Assembly (NCBI RefSeq): GCF_037890675.1 | Contig: NZ_CP149574.1 | Location: 2,642,874 to 2,706,873, forward strand | Origin: Methylovirgula sp. 4M-Z18 | GTDB taxonomy: Bacteria > Pseudomonadota > Alphaproteobacteria > Rhizobiales > Beijerinckiaceae | Direction: 5' to 3' | Length of the DNA stretch: 64,000 bases | Shown here: positions 40,985 through 50,294 of the stretch, in pieces | Position numbering within the stretch: position 1 is the stretch's first letter | How the letters are laid out: each line of letters opens with the position of its first letter | Notes under the pieces: model-generated | What the model was told of the DNA's origin: nothing | The model's input: the letters and a program-made list of their open reading frames with translations, nothing else | The model's database searches: none | Position numbers and translations under genes: made by a program

Positions 40985-41002
40985 GATCACGCGTTCGTGA
41001 TC
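40985..41002. promoter_or_regulatory. Shared near-palindrome upstream of the fasciclin gene
   Basis: GATCACGCGTTCGTGATC matches the element at 41736-41753 upstream of the ECF sigma gene at 16 of 18 positions. It is about 100 bases before the fasciclin ATG. It may be the ECF promoter or an operator common to both units. Confidence 0.5.
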
Positions 41003-41101
41003 GACCCTTTTGAAACTCCCCGCCTGTCGCTCCGTAGCTGTTGGCATCCCGGTTCTTCGAGCCGGGCTCGACGCCCGACACAATGTACACGGAGAGATGT
41101 C

Positions 41102-41671
41102 ATGAGTTTCAAACGCAAAATCGCCGTCCTCGCCCTGAACGCCTTCCTGAGCGGCGCCATGCTCGGCCTTGCCCCGGCCGCTCACGCCGCCACGGTGATG
41201 GTCGGCGGCGCGCCGATGTATCCGTCCCGGAACATCGTCGAAAATGCGGTCAATTCCAAGGATCACACGACATTAGTTGCGGCGGTGAAAGCGGCCGGCC
41301 TGGTCGATACGCTGGCGAGCCCCGGACCGTTTACGGTTTTCGCGCCGGTCAATCACGCGTTCGACGCCCTGCCCAAGGGGACCGTGTCGATGCTGCTGCA
41401 GCCCGAGAACAAGGCGACATTGACGCAGGTCCTGACCTATCACGTCGTCCCCGGCGCCTATACGGCGCAAGATCTGGCGCAGCGCGTCGATGAAGGTGGC
41501 GGCAAGGCGATGCTCAAGACCGTCGAAGGCGAAGAGCTGACGATTACGCGCATGGGCAAATCGCATCTTGCCGTCACCGATGCCAAGGGCGATGTTGCGC
41601 ATATCACCATCGCCAATGTTATTCAGTCGAACGGCGTGATCCACGTGATCGACAAAGTGCTGATGCCGTAA
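41102..41671 (+). CDS. Secreted fasciclin (FAS1) domain protein
   Basis: A 189-residue exported protein with signal peptide (MSFKRKIAVLALNAFLSGAM, cleavage near PAAHA). One FAS1 domain has PGPFTVFAPVNHAFDALPKG and VLTYHVVPGAY, ending in SNGVIHVIDKVLMP. FAS1 proteins mediate adhesion or surface interactions. GGAGAG precedes ATG 41102; the in-frame extension to 40997 is excluded. A downstream ECF sigma/anti-sigma pair and a shared upstream element suggest stress-controlled expression. Confidence 0.92.
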   Translation: MSFKRKIAVLALNAFLSGAMLGLAPAAHAATVMVGGAPMYPSRNIVENAVNSKDHTTLVAAVKAAGLVDTLASPGPFTVFAPVNHAFDALPKGTVSMLLQPENKATLTQVLTYHVVPGAYTAQDLAQRVDEGGGKAMLKTVEGEELTITRMGKSHLAVTDAKGDVAHITIANVIQSNGVIHVIDKVLMP

Positions 41672-41735
41672 GACTCCTTCACATCCGGCCGGCGCAGCGC
41701 GAGACGCGCTCCGCCGGCCATATTGCCAGAACGCG

Positions 41736-41753
41736 GATCATGCGTTCTTGATC
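41736..41753. promoter_or_regulatory. Shared near-palindrome upstream of the ECF sigma gene
   Basis: GATCATGCGTTCTTGATC, 16 of 18 positions identical to 40985-41002, lies 25 bases before the sigma factor start. Its presence before both the sigma gene and its probable target suggests autoregulation. Confidence 0.5.
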
Positions 41754-41778
41754 ATGCAGCATCTCGGATACGCTTGAC

Positions 41779-42336
41779 GTGGACCTGACACTTCGCAGTT
41801 CCGATCACCTGATCGATCTTCTCGCGCGCACGGCGCGGCAGGATCGCGCGGCATTCGCTGTCCTGTACAAAGCAACCTCGGCGAAACTCATGGGCATTTG
41901 CTGGCACATTCTGGCGCGCCGCGACCTCGCCGAAGAATGCCTGCAGGAAGTCTATGTGAAGATATGGGAGCGTGCCGGCGATTACGACGCGGCCAAGGCC
42001 TCGCCGATCGCTTGGATGGCCGCGATCGCCCGCAACCGCGCGCTCGACGACGCGCGGAGGCGGCAAATCGGCATCGTCGAAAACGGCTCCGAAATGGAAG
42101 AGATCGCGGCGAACCTACCGCATCCACTCGAGACGATGGAACAGAGCGACGAACTGAAACGGCTTCTCTCGTGCCTCAATGGTCTTGAAGACGACAAGCG
42201 GGAGATGGTGCTTCTCGCCTATTATCGCGGCATGACGCGCGAGGCATTGGCGGCACGGTTCAACCGGCCGACGGCCACGATCAAAACCTGGCTCCATCGC
42301 AGCCTCGCCCAATTGAAAGGGTGCCTCGCCGCATGA
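41779..42336 (+). CDS. ECF-type RNA polymerase sigma factor
   Basis: A 185-residue sigma factor. Region 2 is visible as DRAAFAVLYKATSAKLMGIC and RDLAEECLQEVYVKIWERAG, and region 4 as LEDDKREMVLLAYYRGMTRE followed by LAARFNRPTATIKTWLHRSL. It directs transcription of a small regulon when released by its anti-sigma factor, encoded next with a four-base overlap. The group paired with RskA-like anti-sigmas fits. The GTG start has no strong ribosome-binding site, so the exact start is less certain. Confidence 0.93.
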   Translation: MDLTLRSSDHLIDLLARTARQDRAAFAVLYKATSAKLMGICWHILARRDLAEECLQEVYVKIWERAGDYDAAKASPIAWMAAIARNRALDDARRRQIGIVENGSEMEEIAANLPHPLETMEQSDELKRLLSCLNGLEDDKREMVLLAYYRGMTREALAARFNRPTATIKTWLHRSLAQLKGCLAA

Positions 42337-43040
42337 GTGACCTCGACGATAAAGACGGCCTCGCCGCCGAATATGTTCTCGGGACGCTGAACGCCGCCGA
42401 GCGGAGCCGGATCGCCGCACAACGCCTGCACGATCCCGAACTCGATCGCGCCATTCTTTACTGGGAGAATCGTTTGCACCCGTTGAATGAAACCATTGCG
42501 CCGCAAACGCCCTCGGACGCGCTCTTCGCCAAGATCCTGCGCCGCATCGACGGCCTGCCGTCCCGTGACGAGGCGATCGTAAACCTCACCCGCCGCCTGC
42601 AACGCTGGCGTGCCGCTGCTATCGCGACGGCTGCAGTCGCGGCGATGTTGCTCGTGGCGGTCGGAGTACAGCGCCTCTGGCAAGCGCCCGCGCCGGGCAA
42701 TTTCGTCGCTGTGCTGCAAAAGGATTCGCTCTCGCCCGCCTTTCTCGTGAGCGTCGATCTCACGCATCGCACTTTGTCGGTGCGGCCGGTGGCCGCACCG
42801 CCGCAGCCTGGCAAGAGCTACGAACTCTGGCTCGTTTCGGACAAGATCGGCGCGCCGCGATCCCTTGGCGTGATCGAGACTGCCGGCATCAAATCGGGCA
42901 AGGCGCTTGCGTCCTACGACGATGCGACGGTCGAGAGCGCGACACTCGCCGTGAGCCTTGAACCGGAGGGAGGGTCCAAGACCGGCCAAGTCACCGGCCC
43001 TGTCCTGTTCACCGGAAAGCTCATTCCGGCGACGCCGTAG
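42333..43040 (+). CDS. RskA/ChrR-like anti-sigma factor
   Basis: A 235-residue membrane anti-sigma factor. The cytosolic N-terminus has GLAAEYVLGTLNAAERSRIA, usual for this group. One membrane helix follows (AAAIATAAVAAMLLVAVGVQ, about residues 90-110). The periplasmic C-terminal domain has PPQPGKSYELWLVSDKIGAP, the RskA core. It holds the ECF factor inactive at the membrane until an envelope signal. ATG 42333 overlaps the sigma stop as ATGA. Confidence 0.9.
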   Translation: MSDLDDKDGLAAEYVLGTLNAAERSRIAAQRLHDPELDRAILYWENRLHPLNETIAPQTPSDALFAKILRRIDGLPSRDEAIVNLTRRLQRWRAAAIATAAVAAMLLVAVGVQRLWQAPAPGNFVAVLQKDSLSPAFLVSVDLTHRTLSVRPVAAPPQPGKSYELWLVSDKIGAPRSLGVIETAGIKSGKALASYDDATVESATLAVSLEPEGGSKTGQVTGPVLFTGKLIPATP

Positions 43041-43048
43041 AGCGAGCG

Positions 43049-43939
43049 TTAGATCTCCGGATCGAACAAGGGTTCCGGCCGGCCCGGGACATCCACTTGC
43101 ATCGCGAAGAGGCCCCCCGAATAGGGCAGAGCCGTCAATTCTTCGGCCGGGCGCCCGGCGCTGGCGGTCGTGACGAACAGCGTGCGTAGATCCGATCCGC
43201 CGAAGGCCACCATGGTCGGGCATTGAGCCGGCAACGGATATTCGGCGAGAATCGTGCCGTCGGACGCAAAGCGCCGCACGCGCGCGCCCTCGTACAGCGC
43301 CGACCAATAACAGCCTTCGCTGTCGACGGCGGCGCCGTCCGGGCGCCCGCGATCAGTGCCCGTCGCCTGCCATTGCGCGAAGACCTGGCGATCCGAGAGA
43401 TTGCCCGAAGCCGGATCGTAAGCATAGCGCCAGATGGTGAAACGCGGCGTATCGGAATGGTACATGAAGCGCCCGTCGGGCGAGAAGGCAACGCCGTTCG
43501 AGGTGAGCAGCCCGTCGACCACGGGCTTCAAGCCGTGGCGGTCGTAGCGATAGAGATGTGCCGTCCCGCCGGCCTTGATTTCGTCCAGCGTGCCGAGAAT
43601 GAGCCGCCCAGCCGGATCGACGCGGCCGTCGTTGAACCGGTTCGTCTCATGGTTTTCCGGATTGTCGGCGAGCCGCACGGTCACCGCGCCTTGCGCATTG
43701 AGCAGGTAAATGCCGGAGCGCATGCCGGCGACGAAGCCGCCGCCTTTCACGAGGCCGACGCAGCCCGTCTCCTCATCCAACGGCACGATACGATGATCGC
43801 GCGTCGCCGGATCGAACCGGTGCAACGCCTTGCCCTTGATATCGAGGAAATAGAGCGCCTCTTCGCGCACCGACCAGACAGGGCTTTCGCCCAGGGCGGC
43901 TTTGGCATCGAGCGCGAGCGTGAAGGCAGCAGCGGACAT
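43049..43939 (-). CDS. SMP-30/gluconolactonase-family protein
   Basis: A 296-residue six-bladed propeller. Metal-site motifs are LGESPVWSV (Glu), TNRFNDGRVDPAGRLILGT, LLTSNGVAFSPDGRFMYHSD (Asn) and GRPDGAAVDSEG (Asp). It hydrolyses a sugar lactone such as glucono- or arabinono-lactone; the exact sugar is unknown. GGAG precedes the ATG. It converges on the anti-sigma gene. Confidence 0.92.
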   Translation of the reverse strand: MSAAAFTLALDAKAALGESPVWSVREEALYFLDIKGKALHRFDPATRDHRIVPLDEETGCVGLVKGGGFVAGMRSGIYLLNAQGAVTVRLADNPENHETNRFNDGRVDPAGRLILGTLDEIKAGGTAHLYRYDRHGLKPVVDGLLTSNGVAFSPDGRFMYHSDTPRFTIWRYAYDPASGNLSDRQVFAQWQATGTDRGRPDGAAVDSEGCYWSALYEGARVRRFASDGTILAEYPLPAQCPTMVAFGGSDLRTLFVTTASAGRPAEELTALPYSGGLFAMQVDVPGRPEPLFDPEI

Positions 43940-44011
43940 GCGAAACTCCGGACGTTGAGGGGCGCGCGGATGATAGCGACTGCGAACGCCTTGGCTAGGC
44001 CCGGAAGAGGC

Positions 44012-45208
44012 TTAACCCGCCTTGGCCGCTTCCATCATCTTGACGAAGCGCAAGAACAAATAATGGCTGTCCTGCGGGCCGGGACTCGCCTCCGGGTGAT
44101 GCTGCACCGAAAAGGCCGGGCGGTCGGTCAGGGCGATGCCGCAATTGGAGCCGTCGAAGAGCGACACATGGGTTTCGGTCGCATTGGCCGGCAAGGTCTC
44201 GCGGTTCACCGCGAAGCCGTGGTTCATCGACACAATCTCGACCTTGTCGGTGGTGAAATCCTTAACCGGATGATTGGCGCCGTGGTGTCCCTGGTGCATT
44301 TTCAGGGTCTTCGCGCCGACGGCGAGAGCCATCATCTGGTGGCCGAGACAGATGCCGAAGGTCGGCACCTTGCGCTCCAGCAGGGTTTGAATGACCGGTA
44401 CAGCATATTTGCCGGTCTCCGCCGGATCGCCTGGCCCGTTCGACAGAAACACGCCATCCGGCTGCAGCGCCAGAATCTCGCCCGCGCTGGCCGTTGCCGG
44501 AACGACCGTGACCTTGCAGCCGGCAGCGGTCAGAAGCCGCAAAATATTCCGCTTCACACCGTAATCGATGGCGACCACATGATGCTTCGCCTCGCCGGCT
44601 CCGCCATACCCCTGCCCCAGATGCCAGGTCGCCTCATCCCAACCATAACGCTGGGCCGTCGTGACGTCGGGCACGAGATCCATGCCGTCGATGCCGGGCC
44701 AAGCCGCCGCTTCCTGCTTGAGCGCCGCCATGTGGAATTGGCCGTCCGGCGCGTGGGCGATCACCGCATTGGGCATGCCCTTTTCGCGGATCCGCGCGGT
44801 CAATGCCCTGGTATCGAGACCGGCCAGACCGATGATGCCGCGCGCCTTGAGCCATTGATCGAGGTGCCGCGTCGCGCGGAAGTTCGACGGATTGGTGATG
44901 TCCGCCTGCAGGATGCAACCGCGCACTCCGGACGCCGCGGCCATATTCACCGTTTCGATGTCTTCCTCATTGGTGCCGACGTTGCCGATATGCGGGAAGG
45001 TGAAGGTGATGATCTGCCCCGCATAGGACGGATCGGTCAGTATTTCCTCATAACCCGTCATAGCGGTATTGAAACAGACTTCGCCCACGGCCTGCCCGGT
45101 CGCGCCGATCCCGCGTCCTTCCAGAACCGTCCCATCGGACAGAACGAGAACCGCGGTCGCGGTGGTTTCTTCCCACGCGGGCGCGGGTTTAGCTTGAATG
45201 GCAGTCAT
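44012..45208 (-). CDS. carA: Carbamoyl-phosphate synthase small (glutaminase) subunit
   Basis: A 398-residue subunit that hydrolyses glutamine and passes ammonia to CarB for carbamoyl phosphate, used in arginine and pyrimidine synthesis. N-terminal TAVLVLSDGTVLEGRGIGAT and TGYEEILTDPSYAGQIITFT. The class I glutaminase carries FLSNGPGDPAE, the catalytic Cys in TFGICLGHQMMALAVG and the His-Glu pair in SVQHHPEASPGP. Length is normal. It is divergent from the YqeY gene. carB is not in the window. Confidence 0.97.
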   Translation of the reverse strand: MTAIQAKPAPAWEETTATAVLVLSDGTVLEGRGIGATGQAVGEVCFNTAMTGYEEILTDPSYAGQIITFTFPHIGNVGTNEEDIETVNMAAASGVRGCILQADITNPSNFRATRHLDQWLKARGIIGLAGLDTRALTARIREKGMPNAVIAHAPDGQFHMAALKQEAAAWPGIDGMDLVPDVTTAQRYGWDEATWHLGQGYGGAGEAKHHVVAIDYGVKRNILRLLTAAGCKVTVVPATASAGEILALQPDGVFLSNGPGDPAETGKYAVPVIQTLLERKVPTFGICLGHQMMALAVGAKTLKMHQGHHGANHPVKDFTTDKVEIVSMNHGFAVNRETLPANATETHVSLFDGSNCGIALTDRPAFSVQHHPEASPGPQDSHYLFLRFVKMMEAAKAG

Positions 45209-45308
45209 GGTGGCTTTACATCCTGTTTCCGGCTCGGCGCCGGGTCATTTGGGCCGCAAAATATGGTGGCAAAACCGATCGGGCAAGCCGAAAGATTGAG
45301 GAATTGAT

Positions 45309-45758
45309 ATGCGTGAACAAATAATGGCCTCCCTGAAGGACGCGATGAAGGCTGGTGACAAGCTCAAGGTCGAGACCCTGCGGATGGTGACTTCGGCCCT
45401 GAAAAACCGCGACATCGAACTGCGGGCCGAAGGCAAGACGGTGTCGGCGGAGGAAGAACTCGCCCTGTTGCAAAAGCTGGTGAAAAGCCGCGGCGAATCG
45501 CTCGACATGTACGAAAAGGCCGGCCGCCAGGATCTCGCGGATAAGGAAAAGGCGGAAATCGCCATCATCAAGGCATTCCTCCCCGAGGAACTGGGCCCGG
45601 CGGAGACGGAAGCCGCGATCAAGGCCGCGATCGCGGAAACCGGCGCCGCCAGCATGAAGGACATGGGCAAGGTGATCGCGGCTTTGCGCGCGAAATATAC
45701 CGGCCGGATGGATTTCGCCAAAGTGAGCGGCCTAGTGAAAGCGGCGCTCGCCGGCTGA
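45309..45758 (+). CDS. GatB/YqeY domain protein
   Basis: A 149-residue helical protein of the YqeY group, related to the tRNA-binding tail of amidotransferase subunit GatB. MREQIMASLKDAMKAGDKLK, LRMVTSALKNRDIELRAEGK and ADKEKAEIAIIKAFLPEELG are typical. Proposed to bind tRNA, but the cellular role is unclear. GAGG precedes the ATG. Its place opposite carA is often seen in Rhizobiales. Confidence 0.92.
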   Translation: MREQIMASLKDAMKAGDKLKVETLRMVTSALKNRDIELRAEGKTVSAEEELALLQKLVKSRGESLDMYEKAGRQDLADKEKAEIAIIKAFLPEELGPAETEAAIKAAIAETGAASMKDMGKVIAALRAKYTGRMDFAKVSGLVKAALAG

Positions 45759-45969
45759 TACGGAAAGGTGCCCGCATCCGGCAGCGGGCAGGACGAGAAA
45801 TTCCGACCATCGGACCGGGCGCTGCCGTCGCAGCCCCGGTAGCTTTAAAGCCACCACGCCAATTCGCCGACTGAATATCTGATCTTTCCCGGCAGCGCTT
45901 TTCAAGTCCGGCGCCAGCGTGTATGCCAGCTCACAATCTTACTGGTCTGTAATTTCTTCTGGAGGGTCT

Positions 45970-47298
45970 GTGCGGATCACGATCATTGGTACGGGCTATG
46001 TCGGCCTGGTGAGCGGCACCTGCCTAGCTGACGTCGGCAACGACGTGTTGTGTCTCGACGTCAATCCGGAGAAAATCGGCATTCTGCAAGCGGGCGGCAT
46101 TCCGATTTACGAGCCCGGGCTGCAGGAAATGGTCAAGCGTAACGTGGTAGCCGGCCGCCTGAAGTTTACGACCGATGTGGCGGAGGCCGTGCGGCACGGC
46201 ACCATTCAGTTCGTCGCGGTAGGAACCCCGCCCGACGAGGACGGTTCGGCCGACCTGCAATATGTGCTCGGCGCCGCCCGGAATATCGGGCGCCTGATGA
46301 CCGATTATAAAGTCATCGTCGACAAGAGCACCGTTCCGGTCGGCACCGGCGACAAAGTCCGTGCCGCGGTGGCGGACGAATTGCAGAAGCGCGGCGCGAG
46401 CGTGCCGTTCAGCGTCGTCTCGAACCCCGAATTCCTCAAGGAAGGCGCGGCGGTCGAAGATTTCATGCGTCCCAACCGGATCGTCATCGGTGCCGAGGAC
46501 GAGCGTTCGAGCCAGCTCATGCGCGCGCTTTATGCGCCGTTCCAGCGCAACCACGAACGCATCATCGTGACGGATGTCAGGAGCGCTGAGCTCATCAAAT
46601 ATGCCGCCAATGCGATGCTGGCGACCCGCATCAGCTTCATGAACGAGCTTGCCAATCTCGCCGAAGTGCTGGGTGCCGACATCGAACTCGTGCGCCAGGG
46701 CATCGGTTCGGATCCACGCATCGGCTACCACTTCCTTTATCCCGGCTGCGGCTATGGCGGATCGTGCTTTCCCAAGGACGTCAAAGCCTTGATCAAGACG
46801 GCCAAGGACGACGGCGGCATCGATCTCAAGGTGCTGGCGGCGGTGGAAGAGGCCAACGACCTGCAAAAGCATGTGCTGGCGCGGAAACTCAAGCGCAAAT
46901 TCGGCGATTTGCGCGGCAAGCATTTCGCGCTGTGGGGGCTCGCCTTCAAGCCCAATACCGACGACATGCGCGAAGCGCCGAGCCGCGCATTGATCGAAGA
47001 TCTATTTGCCATGGGCGCCACGGTCACCGCTTACGATCCGGTGGCAATGCACGAAACGCAGCGCATTTATCGCGATGAGGCGCGTCTGCGCTATGCCGAT
47101 ACCCCCATGGGCGCGCTGAATGACGCCGATGCGCTGATTATCGCGACGGAATGGAAAGAATTCCGCAGTCCGGATTTCGACGCCATCAAAAGCAGCCTCA
47201 AAACTCCGATGATCTTTGACGGCCGCAATCTCTACGAGCCTAAAGTGGTTCAAGAGGCCGGGATCGAATATTTTGCCATTGGTCGGGGGGTGCAATGA
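45970..47298 (+). CDS. ugd: UDP-glucose 6-dehydrogenase
   Basis: A 442-residue enzyme oxidising UDP-glucose to UDP-glucuronate with two NAD. N-terminal [55 protein letters not shown], and the catalytic Cys in [15 protein letters not shown]. The GTG at 45970 begins exactly at the nucleotide fold, with GGAGGG close upstream; upstream codons to 45919 are ignored. It overlaps the next gene by four bases and is the first gene of a five-gene sugar-lipid operon. Confidence 0.95.
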   Translation: MRITIIGTGYVGLVSGTCLADVGNDVLCLDVNPEKIGILQAGGIPIYEPGLQEMVKRNVVAGRLKFTTDVAEAVRHGTIQFVAVGTPPDEDGSADLQYVLGAARNIGRLMTDYKVIVDKSTVPVGTGDKVRAAVADELQKRGASVPFSVVSNPEFLKEGAAVEDFMRPNRIVIGAEDERSSQLMRALYAPFQRNHERIIVTDVRSAELIKYAANAMLATRISFMNELANLAEVLGADIELVRQGIGSDPRIGYHFLYPGCGYGGSCFPKDVKALIKTAKDDGGIDLKVLAAVEEANDLQKHVLARKLKRKFGDLRGKHFALWGLAFKPNTDDMREAPSRALIEDLFAMGATVTAYDPVAMHETQRIYRDEARLRYADTPMGALNDADALIIATEWKEFRSPDFDAIKSSLKTPMIFDGRNLYEPKVVQEAGIEYFAIGRGVQ

Positions 47299-48230
47299 AA
47301 CGCATATTGGTGACGGGAGGCGCCGGCTTTCTCGGCTCGCACCTGTGCGAACGCCTGATCGCGGCCGGACACGACGTGTTGTGCGTCGACAATTATTTCA
47401 CCGGCAGCAAGAATAATATCGCACATTTGTTGAGCCACCCGCATTTCGAACTCATGCGGCACGATGTGACCTTCCCGCTCTACGTGGAGGTCGATCAGAT
47501 CTACAATCTCGCCTGCCCCGCCTCGCCGGTGCACTATCAATACGATCCCGTGCAGACGACGAAAACCAGCGTGCACGGCGCGATCAACATGCTCGGCCTC
47601 GCTAAAAGGGTGAAGGCGCGCATTTTGCAAGCCTCGACCTCTGAGGTCTATGGCGACCCGGAAGTGCATCCCCAGCACGAAAGCTATTGGGGCAAGGTCA
47701 ACCCGATCGGCATCCGCTCCTGCTACGACGAAGGCAAGCGCTGCGCCGAAACGCTGTTTTTCGACTATTGGCGGCAGCATCGGCTGCAGATCAAGGTCAT
47801 GCGCATCTTCAACACCTACGGTCCGCGCATGCATCCGAACGACGGCCGCGTGGTGAGCAATTTCATCGTGCAGGCGCTGCGTGGCGAAGACATCACGATC
47901 TACGGCGACGGTTCGCAGACGCGCAGTTTCTGCTACGTCGACGACCTGATCGAGGGCATGATCCGGCTGATGGAAAGCCCGGAGGAGACCACCGGCCCGA
48001 TCAACATCGGCAATCCCGGCGAGTTCACCATTCTCGCGCTTGCCGAACATGTCATCCGTCTCATCGGCAGCAAGTCAAAAATCATTCGCCTGCCCCTGCC
48101 CCAGGACGATCCGAAACAGCGCCAGCCCGACATTACGCAGGCGCAGAAACTCCTGCAGTGGCAACCGACGGTCGAGCTGGAGAACGGTCTGAAGCGGACC
48201 ATCGACTATTTCCGGAGCATCGTCGCGTGA
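47295..48230 (+). CDS. UDP-glucuronate decarboxylase (UDP-xylose synthase)-like
   Basis: A 311-residue short-chain dehydrogenase of the UXS type that converts UDP-glucuronate to UDP-xylose. NAD site [20 protein letters not shown], then [48 protein letters not shown] and the Y-x-x-x-K catalytic motif in [13 protein letters not shown], all close to known UXS proteins. The substrate fits the ugd gene just upstream, with a four-base overlap. The product probably feeds the downstream glycosyltransferase. Confidence 0.92.
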   Translation: MKRILVTGGAGFLGSHLCERLIAAGHDVLCVDNYFTGSKNNIAHLLSHPHFELMRHDVTFPLYVEVDQIYNLACPASPVHYQYDPVQTTKTSVHGAINMLGLAKRVKARILQASTSEVYGDPEVHPQHESYWGKVNPIGIRSCYDEGKRCAETLFFDYWRQHRLQIKVMRIFNTYGPRMHPNDGRVVSNFIVQALRGEDITIYGDGSQTRSFCYVDDLIEGMIRLMESPEETTGPINIGNPGEFTILALAEHVIRLIGSKSKIIRLPLPQDDPKQRQPDITQAQKLLQWQPTVELENGLKRTIDYFRSIVA

Positions 48231-49177
48231 TCAATGCGGACGCTCATAAGCTGGTCATCATCACGCCGGTTTACGAGGATTTCGAAGCCTCGGGAAAGCT
48301 CTTCGCGGAGCTCCACCGATTGTTCGGCGATACGGTCTATGTGGTTGCCATCGACGATGGCTCGGTGCGCCAGCCGTTGACGATCGACCACCTGGCCAAG
48401 AACGGGTTCGCCGGCTCGCTGATCTCGCTGCGGCGCAATGTCGGTCATCAAAAGGCAATCGCCATCGGCCTGAGCTATGCGGCCAAGCATATGCGCGACG
48501 ATCAATTTGCCGTCGTCATGGATTCCGATGGCGAAGACGTTCCCGCCTCGATCGAGGCGCTGCTTCGGGCTATCGACGCGGATCACGTAGACGTGGTCGT
48601 CGCGCGCCGCAAGAGCCGCGTCGAATCGCTGCGGTTCAAAGCCTTCTACGCAATCTATAAACGCATTTTCCATCTCCTCTCCGGACGCGAAATCAGCTTC
48701 GGCAATTTCATGGCCCTGCGCGCGCGCAGCGTCCAGCGGCTTGCGGCGATGAGCGAAACTTGGATCCACGTGGCCGGCGCGGTCCTCGCCTCGAAATTGC
48801 GGGTGAGCTTTTGCCCGCTCGATCGTGGGGCCCGCTATGCCGGCCGCAGCAAAATGAACTTTGTCGGCCTCGTCCTGCACGGTCTGCGCGGGCTGATGGT
48901 TTTCGCCGAAGACGTGCTGGTGCGCGTCGGCATCGCTTGCGCCTTCATCGGCGGATTGTCGATCTTCGGCGGCGCGCTCACGCTGCTCCTCAAGCTGCTG
49001 GGATACGCGACACCGGGCTGGGCATCGCTCTCCGTCGGTCTTCTGGTGCTGGTGTTCTTGCAGACCGGCACTTTGGCGCTCATGACGCTGATGCAGACGG
49101 GAGCGAACCGGAACGACTTGATCGTTAAAGAGGGAGCCTATCAGGATTTCGTCGCATCGGTAACGTTGACACCATGA
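48227..49177 (+). CDS. GT2 glycosyltransferase, polyprenyl-phosphate type
   Basis: A 316-residue membrane-linked enzyme. The GT-A domain has [31 protein letters not shown] and [20 protein letters not shown] (D-x-D), then [17 protein letters not shown]. Two C-terminal membrane helices follow ([20 protein letters not shown] and [20 protein letters not shown]). This layout is shared by GtrB, ArnC and dolichol-phosphate mannosyltransferases, which put a sugar on polyprenyl phosphate. The GTG start overlaps the stop of the UXS gene, so UDP-xylose or UDP-glucuronate is the likely donor. Confidence 0.87.
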   Translation: MINADAHKLVIITPVYEDFEASGKLFAELHRLFGDTVYVVAIDDGSVRQPLTIDHLAKNGFAGSLISLRRNVGHQKAIAIGLSYAAKHMRDDQFAVVMDSDGEDVPASIEALLRAIDADHVDVVVARRKSRVESLRFKAFYAIYKRIFHLLSGREISFGNFMALRARSVQRLAAMSETWIHVAGAVLASKLRVSFCPLDRGARYAGRSKMNFVGLVLHGLRGLMVFAEDVLVRVGIACAFIGGLSIFGGALTLLLKLLGYATPGWASLSVGLLVLVFLQTGTLALMTLMQTGANRNDLIVKEGAYQDFVASVTLTP

Positions 49178-49192
49178 TGCAGAGACAAACCG

Positions 49193-49594
49193 ATGTCCGA
49201 TGATGCAAAGCGTGCCGAAATCGCACGGATAGGCAGGTACATCATCAACGGCCTGTTCGCGGCGGGGGTCAATTACGGCGTGTTGAAATTCAATTTGCTC
49301 GTTCTTGGCGTTCAATCCGTTTGGGTCGCCGGCTTCATCGCCAACGTGTTCGGCATCGCGGTCTCCTTCATCGGCTCGCGCTATTTCGTCTTCGAGGGCG
49401 CGCACGCGCCTTGGGGCGAGCAAGCGATGCGTTTCCTGACTTTGTACGGTGTGATCGCCTGCCTGTGCTCGCTCGTTTATTTCCTTGTGGTCGATCGCGC
49501 ACATTACAGTGTCGAAATCGGCTTTGTTCTCCAGACGGCGCTGCAGGTGGCTTGCAGCTACATTGGCAATAAGAAATTGGTGTTCAGTACATGA
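49193..49594 (+). CDS. GtrA-family membrane protein (probable lipid-sugar flippase)
   Basis: A 133-residue protein with four predicted membrane helices: IINGLFAAGVNYGVLKFNLL, VAGFIANVFGIAVSFIGSRY, LTLYGVIACLCSLVYFLVV and VLQTALQVACSYIGNKKLVF. RYFVFEGAH and NKKLVF are typical of GtrA proteins, which are thought to flip polyprenyl-phosphate sugars across the inner membrane. It lies 15 bases after the GT2 gene and overlaps the next gene by four bases. Confidence 0.87.
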   Translation: MSDDAKRAEIARIGRYIINGLFAAGVNYGVLKFNLLVLGVQSVWVAGFIANVFGIAVSFIGSRYFVFEGAHAPWGEQAMRFLTLYGVIACLCSLVYFLVVDRAHYSVEIGFVLQTALQVACSYIGNKKLVFST

Positions 49595-50193
49595 AGCTTC
49601 TGAAAGCGCTCCTCCTCCTGGTGCTCTTCACACTCATTCTCCTGGCGACCTACGTCATTCACGTCCTCTTCTTCAAAGTGAATGTCGTCTTCTATAGCGC
49701 CATTCTCGACGGATTCATCGCCGCCTTCATCACATGCGCCCTCACCGCGCTGCTCCCACATTTCAAAACCTACAACGGGTTTGAAAAGACGCTGTTCGTC
49801 GCCATCTGGCTCCTGCTCGGCTATTGCTTTGCCATTTCCGTACCGACCGTCATCGACCGCTCACTCTCCTTCTACATTCTCGAAAAGCTGCAGCAGCGCG
49901 GCGGCGGGATTCTGGAAAACCGCTTCGCCGATGTTTTCACCAAGGAATATATGGTGGAGGACCGGTTGGTCGACGTGCGGCTGACCGAACAATTGGAATC
50001 CGGCACGATCGAAATCAAGAACGGCTGCGTACTATTGACGCCGCGCGGACGCTTCATAGCGACCTTGAGCCGGGCGTTTCGGCAGAATCTCCTGCCCAAG
50101 CAGCGGCTGCTGATGGGACAATATTCAGACGTCCTGACTGATCCGTTCAAGGACAGCACCGCCAACGTCGATTACAAATGCTCCGGCAGCTAA
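49591..50193 (+). CDS. Membrane protein of unknown function, end of the sugar-lipid operon
   Basis: A 200-residue protein with three N-terminal membrane helices (LLKALLLLVLFTLILLATYV; VFYSAILDGFIAAFITCALT; TLFVAIWLLLGYCFAISVPT). A soluble part of about 110 residues follows, with RSLSFYILEKLQQRGGGILE and RFADVFTKEYMVEDRLVDVR, and IEIKNGCVLLTPRGRFIATL like a winged-helix hairpin. I recognise no family. The ATGA overlap with the GtrA gene ties it to lipid-linked sugar export; it could help or steer the transfer step. Confidence 0.7.
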   Translation: MKLLKALLLLVLFTLILLATYVIHVLFFKVNVVFYSAILDGFIAAFITCALTALLPHFKTYNGFEKTLFVAIWLLLGYCFAISVPTVIDRSLSFYILEKLQQRGGGILENRFADVFTKEYMVEDRLVDVRLTEQLESGTIEIKNGCVLLTPRGRFIATLSRAFRQNLLPKQRLLMGQYSDVLTDPFKDSTANVDYKCSGS

Positions 50194-50294
50194 GCCGGAG
50201 CCGTTTCACGCCGTCTGCCTGGGCGCGGGAATGGGTGAGCATCACGGAACTGAACAAAGCGCGCATTCCGCGCGATTTCGTGTCGGAGCGCGAG

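Larger units (their letters stand above)
40793..41101. other. Divergent intergenic region between rocD and the fasciclin gene
   Basis: Holds the rocD promoter side with an inverted repeat (40883-40909) and the fasciclin side with an 18-base near-palindrome (40985-41002). No gene is seen. Confidence 0.5.

Noticed and set aside
43223-45307. 694-codon plus-strand frame across the SMP-30 and carA genes
   Set aside because: Antisense to two well-supported genes, lacks motifs and a ribosome-binding site.
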